Translations under genes and position numbers: made by a program
The notes under the pieces: generated by a model
Seen by the model: the letters and a program-made list of their open reading frames with translations, nothing else
Told to the model about the DNA's origin: nothing
The model's database searches: none
Assembly (NCBI GenBank): GCA_037443685.1
Contig: JBBINX010000008.1
Coordinates: 1-48,015 of the forward strand
Direction: 5' to 3'
DNA from: JAHJRJ01 sp037443685
GTDB taxonomy: Bacteria > Bacteroidota > Ignavibacteria > UBA10030 > BY39
Length of the DNA stretch: 48,015 bases
Part shown: piece after piece, positions 8,442 to 17,192 of the stretch
Numbering within the stretch: position 1 is the stretch's first letter
How the letters are laid out: each line of letters starts with the position of its first letter

Positions 8442-9413
8442 ATGGATATAAAGACTCTATCTAGACCTATAAAAGAAGATTTAAAAATTTTTAATCAATA
8501 TTTCCGCGAAGCAATGCGGTCGGAAATAACTTTCATCGATGTGATTGCTCGTTACCTCGTGAAGCAGAAAGGCAAGCGAATACGACCCTTTCTCGTATTA
8601 CTTACGGCAAAAATGAGCGGTAATGTTGACGAAAGTACTTACAGAGGCGCTGCACTCGTAGAAATACTTCATACAGCCACACTGATTCATGATGATGTTA
8701 TTGACGATGCTGATACTCGGCGCGGACTTGCATCGATTAATGCTGTTTGGAAAAATAAAATCGCCGTCCTTATGGGCGACTACCTTTTAGCAAAAGGGCT
8801 TCTACTTTCTTTGGATAACCGCGACCACGAATATCTTAAAATAATTTCCGACTCCGTGCGGAGAATGAGTGAAGCCGAAATTCTACAAATCGCAAAAAGT
8901 AGACAACTCGATTTGGACGAAAAGACTTATCTTAAAATAATATCCGGGAAAACTGCTTCTTTAATGGCAACTTGCACTGAAATCGGTGCTGTCAGCGCAA
9001 AAGTTACTGGTGAAGAGCGAAAAAAACTCCGTGACTTCGGCGAAAATTTGGGCATGGCTTTTCAGATAAGGGATGACTTGTTGGATTTCATCGGTAAAAG
9101 AAGTATTACGGGAAAACAAATCGGAAAAGATATGATGGAAAAAAAACTGACATTACCCCTTATACATTCGTTGGAGAAAGCGCCTCGACGTGAATCAGCG
9201 GCTATACTTCGGATTATAAAAAAGGGAGCGAAGAAAAAAGAGCTTGACAACATAATTAATTTTGTAGCTCATTACGGAGGTATAACATATTCCGATCAAA
9301 AAGCTAAACACTATGCCGACCTTGCCAAGAAAAATATTTCAGAATTACCTGAATCTCCGAGTAAAACTTCGTTGAACGATTTTATCGCATTCGTAGTGGA
9401 TAGGAATAAATAA
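8442..9413 (+). CDS. Polyprenyl diphosphate synthase (long-chain, all-trans)
   Basis: A 323-residue trans-prenyltransferase. The first aspartate-rich motif is DDVID (84-88) in LIHDDVIDDADTRRG and the second is DDLLD (211-215). GKRIRPF (44-50) binds the isopentenyl diphosphate pyrophosphate. Residues before the first motif (LVEILHTATLIH) are small, consistent with a long-chain product (octaprenyl/heptaprenyl type, for menaquinone side chains), but chain length cannot be fixed from sequence. It is the last gene of the plus-strand run and abuts the 3-prime end of the opposing stress-protein gene without a gap. Confidence 0.92.
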   Translation: MDIKTLSRPIKEDLKIFNQYFREAMRSEITFIDVIARYLVKQKGKRIRPFLVLLTAKMSGNVDESTYRGAALVEILHTATLIHDDVIDDADTRRGLASINAVWKNKIAVLMGDYLLAKGLLLSLDNRDHEYLKIISDSVRRMSEAEILQIAKSRQLDLDEKTYLKIISGKTASLMATCTEIGAVSAKVTGEERKKLRDFGENLGMAFQIRDDLLDFIGKRSITGKQIGKDMMEKKLTLPLIHSLEKAPRRESAAILRIIKKGAKKKELDNIINFVAHYGGITYSDQKAKHYADLAKKNISELPESPSKTSLNDFIAFVVDRNK

Positions 9414-9902
9414 TTATCCTTCATTTACAAACTCGTGCTCGGGAGTGCGGAGTGTGAGCACCGGGCAGGGTGCTCTGCGAACCACTTTTTCCGCAGTGCT
9501 GCCAAATAGTACGTGCTCAATTCCGGAGTGTCCGTGAGTTGCTATTATAATTAAATCCACGTTTTTCTCTTTAGCAACTTTGTTAATTTCAGCGAAAGGT
9601 TTTCCCATCACAACGATTGATTGCCATTTGACAATGTCTTGTATTTCATTAGCGGCAAGTTTTTCTAACTCTTCAGTCCCCTTTTTCCGAATATCTTCTT
9701 CGATGCTCGGGAATCCTACCTGTCCAAAACCAAAATCGGCAGGATAAATTGTAGGTTCGACTACATACAACAATAAAATTTCTGCGTCGAATTGTTTAGC
9801 AAACGGTATAGCATATTTTAAAGATTTCTTGGAAAAGCCGGAAAAATCTATCGGCACTAAAATCTTCTCGATATTGATAATTCTCTTTTTTGTTTCATCC
9901 AT
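9414..9902 (-). CDS. Universal stress protein (UspA family)
   Basis: A 162-residue cytoplasmic Usp-domain protein. KILVPIDFSGFSKKSLKYAI opens the domain with the nucleotide-binding Asp. The C-terminal GHSGIEHVLFGSTAEKVV followed by RRAPCPVLTLR carries the G-2X-G-9X-G(S/T) ATP-binding pattern. Family members sense ATP and help in stress survival; the specific role is unknown. Its stop directly abuts that of the polyprenyl synthase gene on the other strand, leaving no room for a separate terminator. The M14 peptidase gene lies upstream, 52 bases away. Confidence 0.93.
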   Translation of the reverse strand: MDETKKRIINIEKILVPIDFSGFSKKSLKYAIPFAKQFDAEILLLYVVEPTIYPADFGFGQVGFPSIEEDIRKKGTEELEKLAANEIQDIVKWQSIVVMGKPFAEINKVAKEKNVDLIIIATHGHSGIEHVLFGSTAEKVVRRAPCPVLTLRTPEHEFVNEG

Positions 9903-9954
9903 AACTTGTCTCCATCCTGTATCAATATTATAAAAATGAATTTAAAAATCAATA

Positions 9955-11706
9955 CTATTTTAAAAGTAAAAGTTTTTTTGTTTGTGTAAAATTGCCGGCG
10001 CATAAACGATAAAAAAATACACCAGAGGCATATCCCTGCCCGATAGATGGCTGGTAAGTGCCGTTAGAGGAAGCTCCGCTGGATCGGTCTGTCCCATTCC
10101 ACTCAATTTCATATCGTCCTGCTTCTTTCCAATCATCTACCAATGTTGCTACTTCTCGACCTAAGATATCATATACTTTAAGCGTAACCCAATTGTCAAT
10201 TGGTAATTGATAATTGATAATTGTCAATGGATTAAAAGGATTAGGATAATTATCGGATAGGAAATATTTTGAATGCATTTCAGGTATATTTTCAGTCACG
10301 CCGACACTTGAACTTCTGAGTGCGACTGCTACTTGGGTCATAGCTGTGTCTGTAACATTGATATTAAATAAGGTATCTGGTAAGTAGCCTGTTGCACTTA
10401 CTCTTAAATCGTACGTCCCCGTCTGCAGCAGACGATAAAAATCTCCTACGGTCGAATCGGTAAAAACCGGGACATTTGGTTTTCCTAAAACATCCACCCG
10501 TGCCCGGATTGGTAAATCTGTATGAAAGTCTGTAACGGTACCACGAATACCTTTTAATGCTAATTCCATATAAGCTAATAACGATTCTTTATTATTTGTC
10601 CATCTTGCTGGTAAAGCAGATCCGGGAGGATTTTTTGTGTTCCATAATTCAATCGTAGTTTCGCGGCCACCTTGCCACCAGTACATCCAATCCTGTCTGC
10701 CTCCAAAAATTGCATACCAGTTGCATCCGTTAGTAATTCCATTAGTAAACCCACCCGACATAATATCGGGATTAGGAGTAGCATAAGCTCGAGAAAGATT
10801 TATAAACCAGGCATCGTCGGGGGAGGCAGAATAAGTTCCGCTCGCGGCACCGTTATCCCACGGATAATTTACAACCTGCGCGCCTCCGTGAAAATTTGCC
10901 GATAGAATAAAGTTGTGTTTCCACACAAATTCCATCATCACTTTTGTCTCGGTTTGTCTGCCTACAGTAGTATTGTTAGGATTATTTATACGATCTGGGA
11001 AATTGCGGTTTAAATCAATACCATTTGCGTTGTTGCGCGTGGCTTTACTCACAGTAGTATCGGCGCCAAGCCGGTAAGTGCCATCAGGATTGGCTAGTGG
11101 ATTAATCCATATTTCAAGATTATTCACAAGATTTTTTACGCGCAATCCCTCAGGAGTTTTCAAACCATATTGAGTTAATAAATAATCAGTTAACCTTAGC
11201 ATCAGAATATATCCTACGGTTTCATCACCGTGCATCGTAGAGGTATAAAAAAACTCGGGTTCATTTTCGTTTTGATTTACATTGTCCGAAATTTTTACTG
11301 CTAAAATTTGACGCCCCTGCACCGAGTTACCGATTGTATCTAACTTGCAGATTGTAGGATAATCAATTGCAAATTGCCGCATCATAGCAAGATATGCTTG
11401 ATATGTTGGGTATCTATCCCAATCGATCATGTTCATACGATCGTCAGTCATGACGTGTTCATACAGACTACTTGGGTGCGGAAGTTCTTTATACGAATAC
11501 CCCATTCTTTGAAAGTTATGCCATTGTTCATTGTTTGCATAAGCAAAAACAGTATCGCCTCGCACATCATCGATTGAAATAAGCCGAGTTAATTTATCTA
11601 ATTCAGACAACTGATTATATCTAAACTGGAAATAATGTTCGTTATCTTGTCCGTTTAACGAAGTAAAGATAGCAAAGACAAGCAGAGCTATTGATATGTT
11701 TTTCAT
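9955..11706 (-). CDS. Secreted M14 zinc carboxypeptidase with T9SS sorting domain
   Basis: A 583-residue exported peptidase. The signal peptide is at 1-20. The M14 catalytic domain (about 97-385) has zinc ligands His159 and Glu162 in HGDET, the third zinc ligand His273 in NFHGG, substrate-binding Arg234 in LNRNFPD, and catalytic Glu353 in TIELW. A carboxypeptidase-regulatory-like beta domain follows (about 388-465), then a type A sorting domain with NYPNPFNPLT and a terminal NFTQTKKLLLLK. The enzyme probably digests extracellular protein at the cell surface. Odd points are a roughly 16-residue insertion in the sorting domain (ASSNGTYQPSIGQGYA) and a linker encoded by a simple AATTGATAATTGA-type repeat. 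Confidence 0.93.
   Translation of the reverse strand: MKNISIALLVFAIFTSLNGQDNEHYFQFRYNQLSELDKLTRLISIDDVRGDTVFAYANNEQWHNFQRMGYSYKELPHPSSLYEHVMTDDRMNMIDWDRYPTYQAYLAMMRQFAIDYPTICKLDTIGNSVQGRQILAVKISDNVNQNENEPEFFYTSTMHGDETVGYILMLRLTDYLLTQYGLKTPEGLRVKNLVNNLEIWINPLANPDGTYRLGADTTVSKATRNNANGIDLNRNFPDRINNPNNTTVGRQTETKVMMEFVWKHNFILSANFHGGAQVVNYPWDNGAASGTYSASPDDAWFINLSRAYATPNPDIMSGGFTNGITNGCNWYAIFGGRQDWMYWWQGGRETTIELWNTKNPPGSALPARWTNNKESLLAYMELALKGIRGTVTDFHTDLPIRARVDVLGKPNVPVFTDSTVGDFYRLLQTGTYDLRVSATGYLPDTLFNINVTDTAMTQVAVALRSSSVGVTENIPEMHSKYFLSDNYPNPFNPLTIINYQLPIDNWVTLKVYDILGREVATLVDDWKEAGRYEIEWNGTDRSSGASSNGTYQPSIGQGYASGVFFYRLCAGNFTQTKKLLLLK
10191..10228. repeat. AATTG(A/T)TAATTG-type simple repeat inside coding sequence
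   Basis: A run of AATTG and TAATTGA units lies within the M14 peptidase gene and encodes the sorting-domain stretch IINYQLPIDNW on the minus strand. The 13-base word AATTGATAATTGA at 10205-10217 recurs in the dnaK-clpB spacer at 23273-23285. Confidence 0.6.
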
Positions 11707-12367
11707 ATATGTATAAATTGTATATTAATTATATATTTGTATAGAATATATTAAATTCGGAACTTCATTCCAAGACGGAAGTAATCAACATTTTGTATAA
11801 ATCGAGAAAAAAATTCACTGAACGATGGGGGAATTATCATGTATGACGAACACTCGTCGCTATTTTTGTCCTAATTTTTTTGCCAGTTTCGAAGTTAATC
11901 AGGGATATATTGGGAAAGCGTTACGACAATATCGATGGCAGGCAAACATTCTATGAATTCCAAATCATACTACCAAGACATCATATGTTCAAACAAAACG
12001 GAACCTGTACCACTATAATCTGTTGCCTATTCACAAATGAACACGCACAAAACTTATTAAAATTGCAAAAAAATATTATATAATCCCTAGAAAAGAAACT
12101 GTGGGCTCCTCTCATTTAGTTAATCACGAGATGATAGTAAACCAAAAACTGCCTACATTCTGGAGACTGCTTACTTCCCTAATGACATCATAGACAATCG
12201 AATGGATGGCTTTTGACAAAGATTTCTTCTTGATGAATATCGGAAAATTGGCAGTTAATGACTTAAAGGTTGCTTTAATGAAAAATTGCAGTTATATTTA
12301 TGTGTGTTAAATATAGAAAATCTTAAAATTTATTTAAAAGACTTTAATCATACACACGGGAGTAGTC
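11707..12367. other. 661-base gap without a recognisable gene
   Basis: This is a divergent region between the M14 peptidase and the hybrid kinase. I read all frames and saw only short, stop-broken stretches with no family resemblance; a 67-codon open frame at 11880-12083 has no ribosome site and an odd composition. It should hold promoters for both neighbours. Confidence 0.5.
12286..12313 (+). promoter_or_regulatory. Possible promoter of the hybrid kinase gene
   Basis: TTGCAG (12286-12291), 16 bases, then TAAATA (12308-12313), about 55 bases ahead of the ATG. The match to a sigma-70 consensus is partial, and promoters of this phylum often deviate, so this is tentative. Confidence 0.25.
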
Positions 12368-15300
12368 ATGCATATTGCAATATCGATTGTTTACATTATC
12401 ATTAATTTTTTCATAGCTGTAATTGTTCTTGTTAAATCGCGTGGAAATGTTTTAAATTATTTTTATGCTTTTTTGGTGGGGAGTCTTATATGCTTAGGGA
12501 TTACAGCTTTTTATTATAACGAACTACCTTCCCTTTATTATCAGCGCATGTTCTTCCCGGTAATTGCTTTTTTTTACTCGATGTTTCCTTTCTTCTTTTG
12601 TCACTTCATTATATTGTTTATGCGTAGATATGATATCTTAAAATCAAAACATATGATCGTTAGCGTTTATGCGGTTGGAATATTTTGTTATTCAACCGTT
12701 TTGTTGGGTATAATTTCTTCTCCACTAAGTTCATCCGGCTTTATTTCTTCAAGCGGTTATATATTTTTCTTAATATGGATGTCAATCCTTTTTGCAATAG
12801 GAACAGCGCAATTATATTCCTTATTAAAAGGGTTTTCTGAAAAAAACTTAAATTCCAAAGTATTATATATCGGGTTTTCACTATTATTGTTGATTTTGCC
12901 TGGTCCGTTCGTCGAATCAATTATAATAAAAGTATTTAACCAAGATATATCTTCATATTTTTTATCATCAATAATAGCCCTTGTAGGATTAATCTATTTA
13001 GTGTTTCGATACAAAATTATTGTTAATACAGCTTACGATACTTTAAAATCTGCAATAGGTGTCATCAATGATGTTATCATTAAGATGGATGAAAAATTTC
13101 AGATTGAAATGGTCAGAGGAGCAATTTTTCAACAACTCGGATTTTCTGAGAACGAACTGATTGGAAATTCGATTTTAAATTTTGTAGATAAAAAGGACTA
13201 TTTTGAAACTTACAGAACATTTGTACTTGATGGTAAAATGAAAGAAGCCTACTTTGATATAGATTTTATTAGCAAAGGGGGAGCTTACATTCCAATGAAC
13301 CTCTCTGTTATTCCCGTAGATACAGTAGAAGGAATAATGGGTTTTGTAGCAGTTGCAAGAAACATTACGGAACGGAAACAATCGAGAATAATCCAAGATA
13401 CTGTTTACCGTATCACAAGAACAGCGGATATTAACCTAAAATTAAAAGATTTTTTTTCAGAAATTCATAATATTTTAAAACAAGCAATACTAACCCCCGT
13501 TCTGTATGTAGTTTTGTATGATGAAAAAAACAAAAAGAATAATATTAGATATTTTAAAAGTGAAAACCCAAAAGTCAATCCACCGGTTCTAACAGGAAAA
13601 AGCTTGTCAGAGTATGTCTTCGAGACCTCAAAACCCTTGTTTTGTACTGGCGACCTGTACATCGATATGCAAAAAAAGCGCTTAGTTGACGATTCCGAGG
13701 GGTCATTTTCAGCTTGGATTGGGGTTCCTTTAAGTATACATAAAAAAAACATCGGTGTTTTGGTAATCAAACATTATGAAAAAGTAGAAAATTGGGGTAA
13801 CAACGAGCTACGACTACTTGAATTTGTTTCATCTATAATTGCAAAAATGATTGAAAAAAAACAGGTGGAAGAGCAAATACTTCAACAAGCAGCATTAATT
13901 AATATTGCATCGAATGCTTTTATCGTTATCGATACAAAGGGAACTATTGATTTTTGGAGCCAGGGTGCTGCAAAACTTTATGGTGAATCTCCGGCAGATG
14001 TGCGCTACAGAAATATTGCTGATTTAATGTTCCCCGAGCATCCTGAACGTTTCGAAGAGTGTATTAATGCAGTTTTAACAACCGGTAAGTGGCAGAAAGA
14101 ATTAGAGCAGTATAATAGTATTGGAACAAAATTTTTTATCGAGAGTTTTTGGACATTGGTAATTGGTGAAGAAGATACAGCTGACACGGTTTTAATTATA
14201 AATACAGATATTACTGAACGTAAAACAATTGAAGCTCAATATTTTAGAGCTCAAAGACTTGAAAGCATCGGTATTTTAGCCAGCGGAATTGCTCACGATC
14301 TTAATAATGTTTTAGCCCCAATACTGACTTCGATACAAAGTTTAAAGAAAAGACGTGTGTCGGAAATCGACAGTATCATATTAACGACCTTGGAAGCAAG
14401 CACTAAACGTGGCGCCGCCGTTGTAAATCAAGTTTTAATGTTTGCACGTGGAATTCAAAGCGAATCCATAGTATTACGTCCGCAAGATTTAATTCAGGAA
14501 ATCGAAAAATTAATACGGGAAACTTTTCCAAAGTCTATAAAATTCTCTCTCAATTATCAAAAGGGGCTTTGGTTTATAAACGGTGATCCAACTCAATTGC
14601 ATCAAGTACTAATGAATTTCGTAATCAATGCACGCGATGCTATGCCCAACGGGGGAACCATTTCAGTAACTCTAGAAAACTTTCTAGCCGATGCTAAATT
14701 TGCTAAAATTCATTTCGATTCTAACGAGGGTCCTTATATTTTATTAACCGTTTCCGACACAGGAATCGGCATCCCCCCTGAATACTTGAATAAAATTTTT
14801 GAACCTTTCTTCACTACAAAAGAAATCGGAAAAGGAACGGGGCTCGGCTTATCCACTTGTTATTCTATTATAAAAAATCATAACGGCTTTATTTCTGTTT
14901 ATAGCGAATTAGGAAAAGGAACTTCATTTAAAATTTATTTACCTGCTATACGCGAGTATGTGCAAATTTCTGAAGAACCAAATAAACAGCGACTACACGA
15001 TGGAGGAGGTTTGAAAATATTGTTAGTTGATGACGAAGCTGCAATACGGGAAATTTCGAAGGATATTTTAGAAACATACGGTTATGTAGTTACTACTGCC
15101 GCTAATGGAGGTGAAGCGATCGCATTCTATTCACGAGCCTCTGCAAAATTCGATCTGATATTAACAGATTTGGAAATGCCTGTTATGAATGGTATCGAAT
15201 TAATCCGACAGATCAGAAAAGAAGATAAAAAAATCAGGATGATAGTATCGAGCGGTTTGTTCTCTGAAGAAAAACTGAAAGAAATCAACGATTATGATGT

Positions 15301-15391
15301 GAAGACCTTTTTACCAAAACCTTACACTGCCGAAAAGCTGATTATTACGATTCAGGATGTTTTGCAAGTTGATGGAAAAAATCCCACGTAA
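12368..15391 (+). CDS. Membrane hybrid sensor histidine kinase/response regulator
   Basis: A 1007-residue signalling protein. Residues 1-220 form about seven hydrophobic helices like the N-terminal 7TM sensor region of many kinases. Then come a PAS domain (about 225-345, ending in the VARNITERKQ hinge), a GAF domain (about 350-505), a second PAS (about 510-630, ending NTDITERK), and the HisKA domain with phospho-acceptor His643 in SGIAHDLNN. The HATPase follows with N-box NFVINARDAMP, DTGIGIPPEY and GKGTGLGL. A C-terminal receiver (about 880-1000) has phospho-acceptor Asp934 in LTDLEMP. The start has a good GGGAG site 6 bases upstream. No partner regulator is adjacent, so it is an orphan and its signal is unknown. 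Confidence 0.93.
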   Translation: MHIAISIVYIIINFFIAVIVLVKSRGNVLNYFYAFLVGSLICLGITAFYYNELPSLYYQRMFFPVIAFFYSMFPFFFCHFIILFMRRYDILKSKHMIVSVYAVGIFCYSTVLLGIISSPLSSSGFISSSGYIFFLIWMSILFAIGTAQLYSLLKGFSEKNLNSKVLYIGFSLLLLILPGPFVESIIIKVFNQDISSYFLSSIIALVGLIYLVFRYKIIVNTAYDTLKSAIGVINDVIIKMDEKFQIEMVRGAIFQQLGFSENELIGNSILNFVDKKDYFETYRTFVLDGKMKEAYFDIDFISKGGAYIPMNLSVIPVDTVEGIMGFVAVARNITERKQSRIIQDTVYRITRTADINLKLKDFFSEIHNILKQAILTPVLYVVLYDEKNKKNNIRYFKSENPKVNPPVLTGKSLSEYVFETSKPLFCTGDLYIDMQKKRLVDDSEGSFSAWIGVPLSIHKKNIGVLVIKHYEKVENWGNNELRLLEFVSSIIAKMIEKKQVEEQILQQAALINIASNAFIVIDTKGTIDFWSQGAAKLYGESPADVRYRNIADLMFPEHPERFEECINAVLTTGKWQKELEQYNSIGTKFFIESFWTLVIGEEDTADTVLIINTDITERKTIEAQYFRAQRLESIGILASGIAHDLNNVLAPILTSIQSLKKRRVSEIDSIILTTLEASTKRGAAVVNQVLMFARGIQSESIVLRPQDLIQEIEKLIRETFPKSIKFSLNYQKGLWFINGDPTQLHQVLMNFVINARDAMPNGGTISVTLENFLADAKFAKIHFDSNEGPYILLTVSDTGIGIPPEYLNKIFEPFFTTKEIGKGTGLGLSTCYSIIKNHNGFISVYSELGKGTSFKIYLPAIREYVQISEEPNKQRLHDGGGLKILLVDDEAAIREISKDILETYGYVVTTAANGGEAIAFYSRASAKFDLILTDLEMPVMNGIELIRQIRKEDKKIRMIVSSGLFSEEKLKEINDYDVKTFLPKPYTAEKLIITIQDVLQVDGKNPT

Positions 15392-15746
15392 AAAAAATAG
15401 AAAAATTTAAATAAATACTCAAATATTAAACAATCACCGTATTAAACGGCGGATAAAACAGTCGGTAAATTGGTGAATGAGTGAGTCAAAAAGTGGTGAG
15501 TGTATTAAACGCTTGAAAGCTGATCCTTGTCGAGATAGTCCGATCGTACTAAGAAAACTGACCGCGGAAATCCACAATAGTGGTGAAATATAAACGATTT
15601 AAGAAAGATTTATATGCTGTGGCATTTCAAGGATTTAGGAAATTGTAAGAAGAATATTTTTCCAAAAAAATTCATTTGAACTCATTGCCTAGAAAGCACT
15701 ACCTTACTAAGGCACATAACATATTTAATTGTCTACCCGATATTTT
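15392..15746. other. 355-base spacer between convergent genes
   Basis: No gene is recognised. The word GTATTAAACG occurs twice (near 15440 and 15499), the first within a small imperfect palindrome CCGTATTAAACGG. No hairpin with a T-tract was found for either of the converging genes. Confidence 0.4.
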
Positions 15747-16652
15747 TTATCCCATTTTTTGTCTCTTACTCAAATACTGGAACAGGGCAGTATCAAACGG
15801 GGTTGAGGTATCTAATAATACATAGTCAATGTTATTTTCACGGCATTCTTTTTTGTGTAAGTCGAGAAATTTCTTCATCTCTTCTTGATACGCTTTTTGT
15901 AGATGGTATGGTTGAGTCATAATCTCTTCGGAGGTTTCCATATCTTTAAAGACTGCTTCGCTGCCGAAAGCAAAGCTGCGTTCGAGCGGGTCGAGAACTT
16001 GCATTACGATTACTTCGTTCTTCTTATGCCGGAAATGTTTGAGTGCAGTAGCTACTTCATTCGGTTCATCGAAAAGGTCGCTGAGTATTATTACAAGTCC
16101 GCGCCTTTTAATCCTTTCGGCAATTTGGTGAAGCGATGCGGCAGTTCCGGTTTTATTGCTTCCTTCAGTTAATTCGAGTTGTTTAAGTATAGCTTTTAGA
16201 TACGACTTGGTGGCGTGCGGCGGCATATGTACACGAACTTTTTCATCGTAAATCGTTAAACCGACAGCATCGCGCTGCTGAACCATCAAATACGAAAGCG
16301 CTGCGGCTATGTATGAAGCGTATTCGAGCTTGCTCATCTTCCCGTTTGAGGCATAAGCCATAGACCTGCTCGCATCGAGTATGATAAAAGATTTTAGATT
16401 TGTTTCTTCCTCAAACTGTTTAATGTAATATCTGTCAGTCTTGCCGTAAATTTTCCAATCAATATGTTTTGGCTCATCTCCCGGCATGTACTGACGATGC
16501 TCGGCAAACTCTACACTGAAGCCGTGATACGGGCTTTTATGCAAACCCGTAATAAAACCTTCAACTACAAGTCGGGCTACAAGCTCCATATTAGCAAGTT
16601 TGGCAACGACTTCGGGCTGTAAATACTTTCGGTAATCATCCGAAATTTTCAT
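15747..16652 (-). CDS. DUF58 / vWA-like domain protein
   Basis: A 301-residue protein of the DUF58 family. It has the signature PGDEPKHIDWKIYGKTDRYYIKQFEEE (in part, about residues 56-82) followed by a von Willebrand A-like fold with a MIDAS-type DASRSM (92-97). No membrane segment is evident. Members usually sit next to a MoxR AAA ATPase and Bat-type vWA membrane proteins and are thought to assist complex assembly; those partners are missing here. Its ATG overlaps the stop of the upstream TPR lipoprotein gene by four bases (ATGA), which indicates translational coupling. Confidence 0.9.
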   Translation of the reverse strand: MKISDDYRKYLQPEVVAKLANMELVARLVVEGFITGLHKSPYHGFSVEFAEHRQYMPGDEPKHIDWKIYGKTDRYYIKQFEEETNLKSFIILDASRSMAYASNGKMSKLEYASYIAAALSYLMVQQRDAVGLTIYDEKVRVHMPPHATKSYLKAILKQLELTEGSNKTGTAASLHQIAERIKRRGLVIILSDLFDEPNEVATALKHFRHKKNEVIVMQVLDPLERSFAFGSEAVFKDMETSEEIMTQPYHLQKAYQEEMKKFLDLHKKECRENNIDYVLLDTSTPFDTALFQYLSKRQKMG

Positions 16653-17176
16653 TTCTTTGCTTTCGCACTTCCCGATTTTTTTGCTTTTTGAGTCTCCTCC
16701 TTAATTGCCAACTCAGGCTGGATAAGTTCGCTTGGGTCTTTACCAAGCGTTATAATCTCCATCTGTGCCGAGGGTGCTAATTCGTCGTCTGGATACTTTG
16801 CTATAAATTCCTCATAAACGATCTTCGCACTATCAATCTCATGAAGTTGATTGTTATAAATAAATCCAATCAAGAAAAGTGCTTTTGGTGTTTTATAGTC
16901 ATTAGGAAAGAGTTCGGTAAATTTCTTATACTCCGTTATGGCATTTCGGAAATCTTGTAGTTCGTTATTATAGATAGATGCGATAAGAAATTGCGCGGAG
17001 TCAGCTTTTGTACTCTTTGGGTATTTCTTAACAATTTCACGATAGTCGTTTATCGCCTCATTTAATTTTTGTTCTAGATAATTTTTTTCAGCAGAACTCC
17101 AAAGTTCCTCCTCGGATATACGACTGCATGAAGAAAATATTAATAAGCCGATTAATAATAAATTTACTGCTTTCAT
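16649..17176 (-). CDS. TPR outer-membrane lipoprotein (BamD/YbgF-like)
   Basis: A 175-residue predicted lipoprotein. The signal peptide ends in the lipobox LIFSSC with lipidated Cys17. Residues 25-150 hold about three tetratricopeptide-type repeats, each around 37 residues with the pattern 'AI..Y...V..YP.S..A..A.F.I..IY'. The C-terminus is Lys/Ala/Ser rich. Such proteins act as periplasmic scaffolds, as BamD and YbgF do. It is shorter than BamD (about 245 residues), so calling it BamD would overreach. It lies between the isoaspartyl peptidase (16 bases upstream) and the DUF58 gene (4-base overlap). Confidence 0.8.
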   Translation of the reverse strand: MKAVNLLLIGLLIFSSCSRISEEELWSSAEKNYLEQKLNEAINDYREIVKKYPKSTKADSAQFLIASIYNNELQDFRNAITEYKKFTELFPNDYKTPKALFLIGFIYNNQLHEIDSAKIVYEEFIAKYPDDELAPSAQMEIITLGKDPSELIQPELAIKEETQKAKKSGSAKAKK

Positions 17177-17192
17177 AATGCTTGTTCCTTTT

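Noticed and set aside
11880..12083. 67-codon plus-strand open frame
   Set aside because: No ribosome site, no family resemblance and unusual residue make-up; treated as chance within a non-coding gap.
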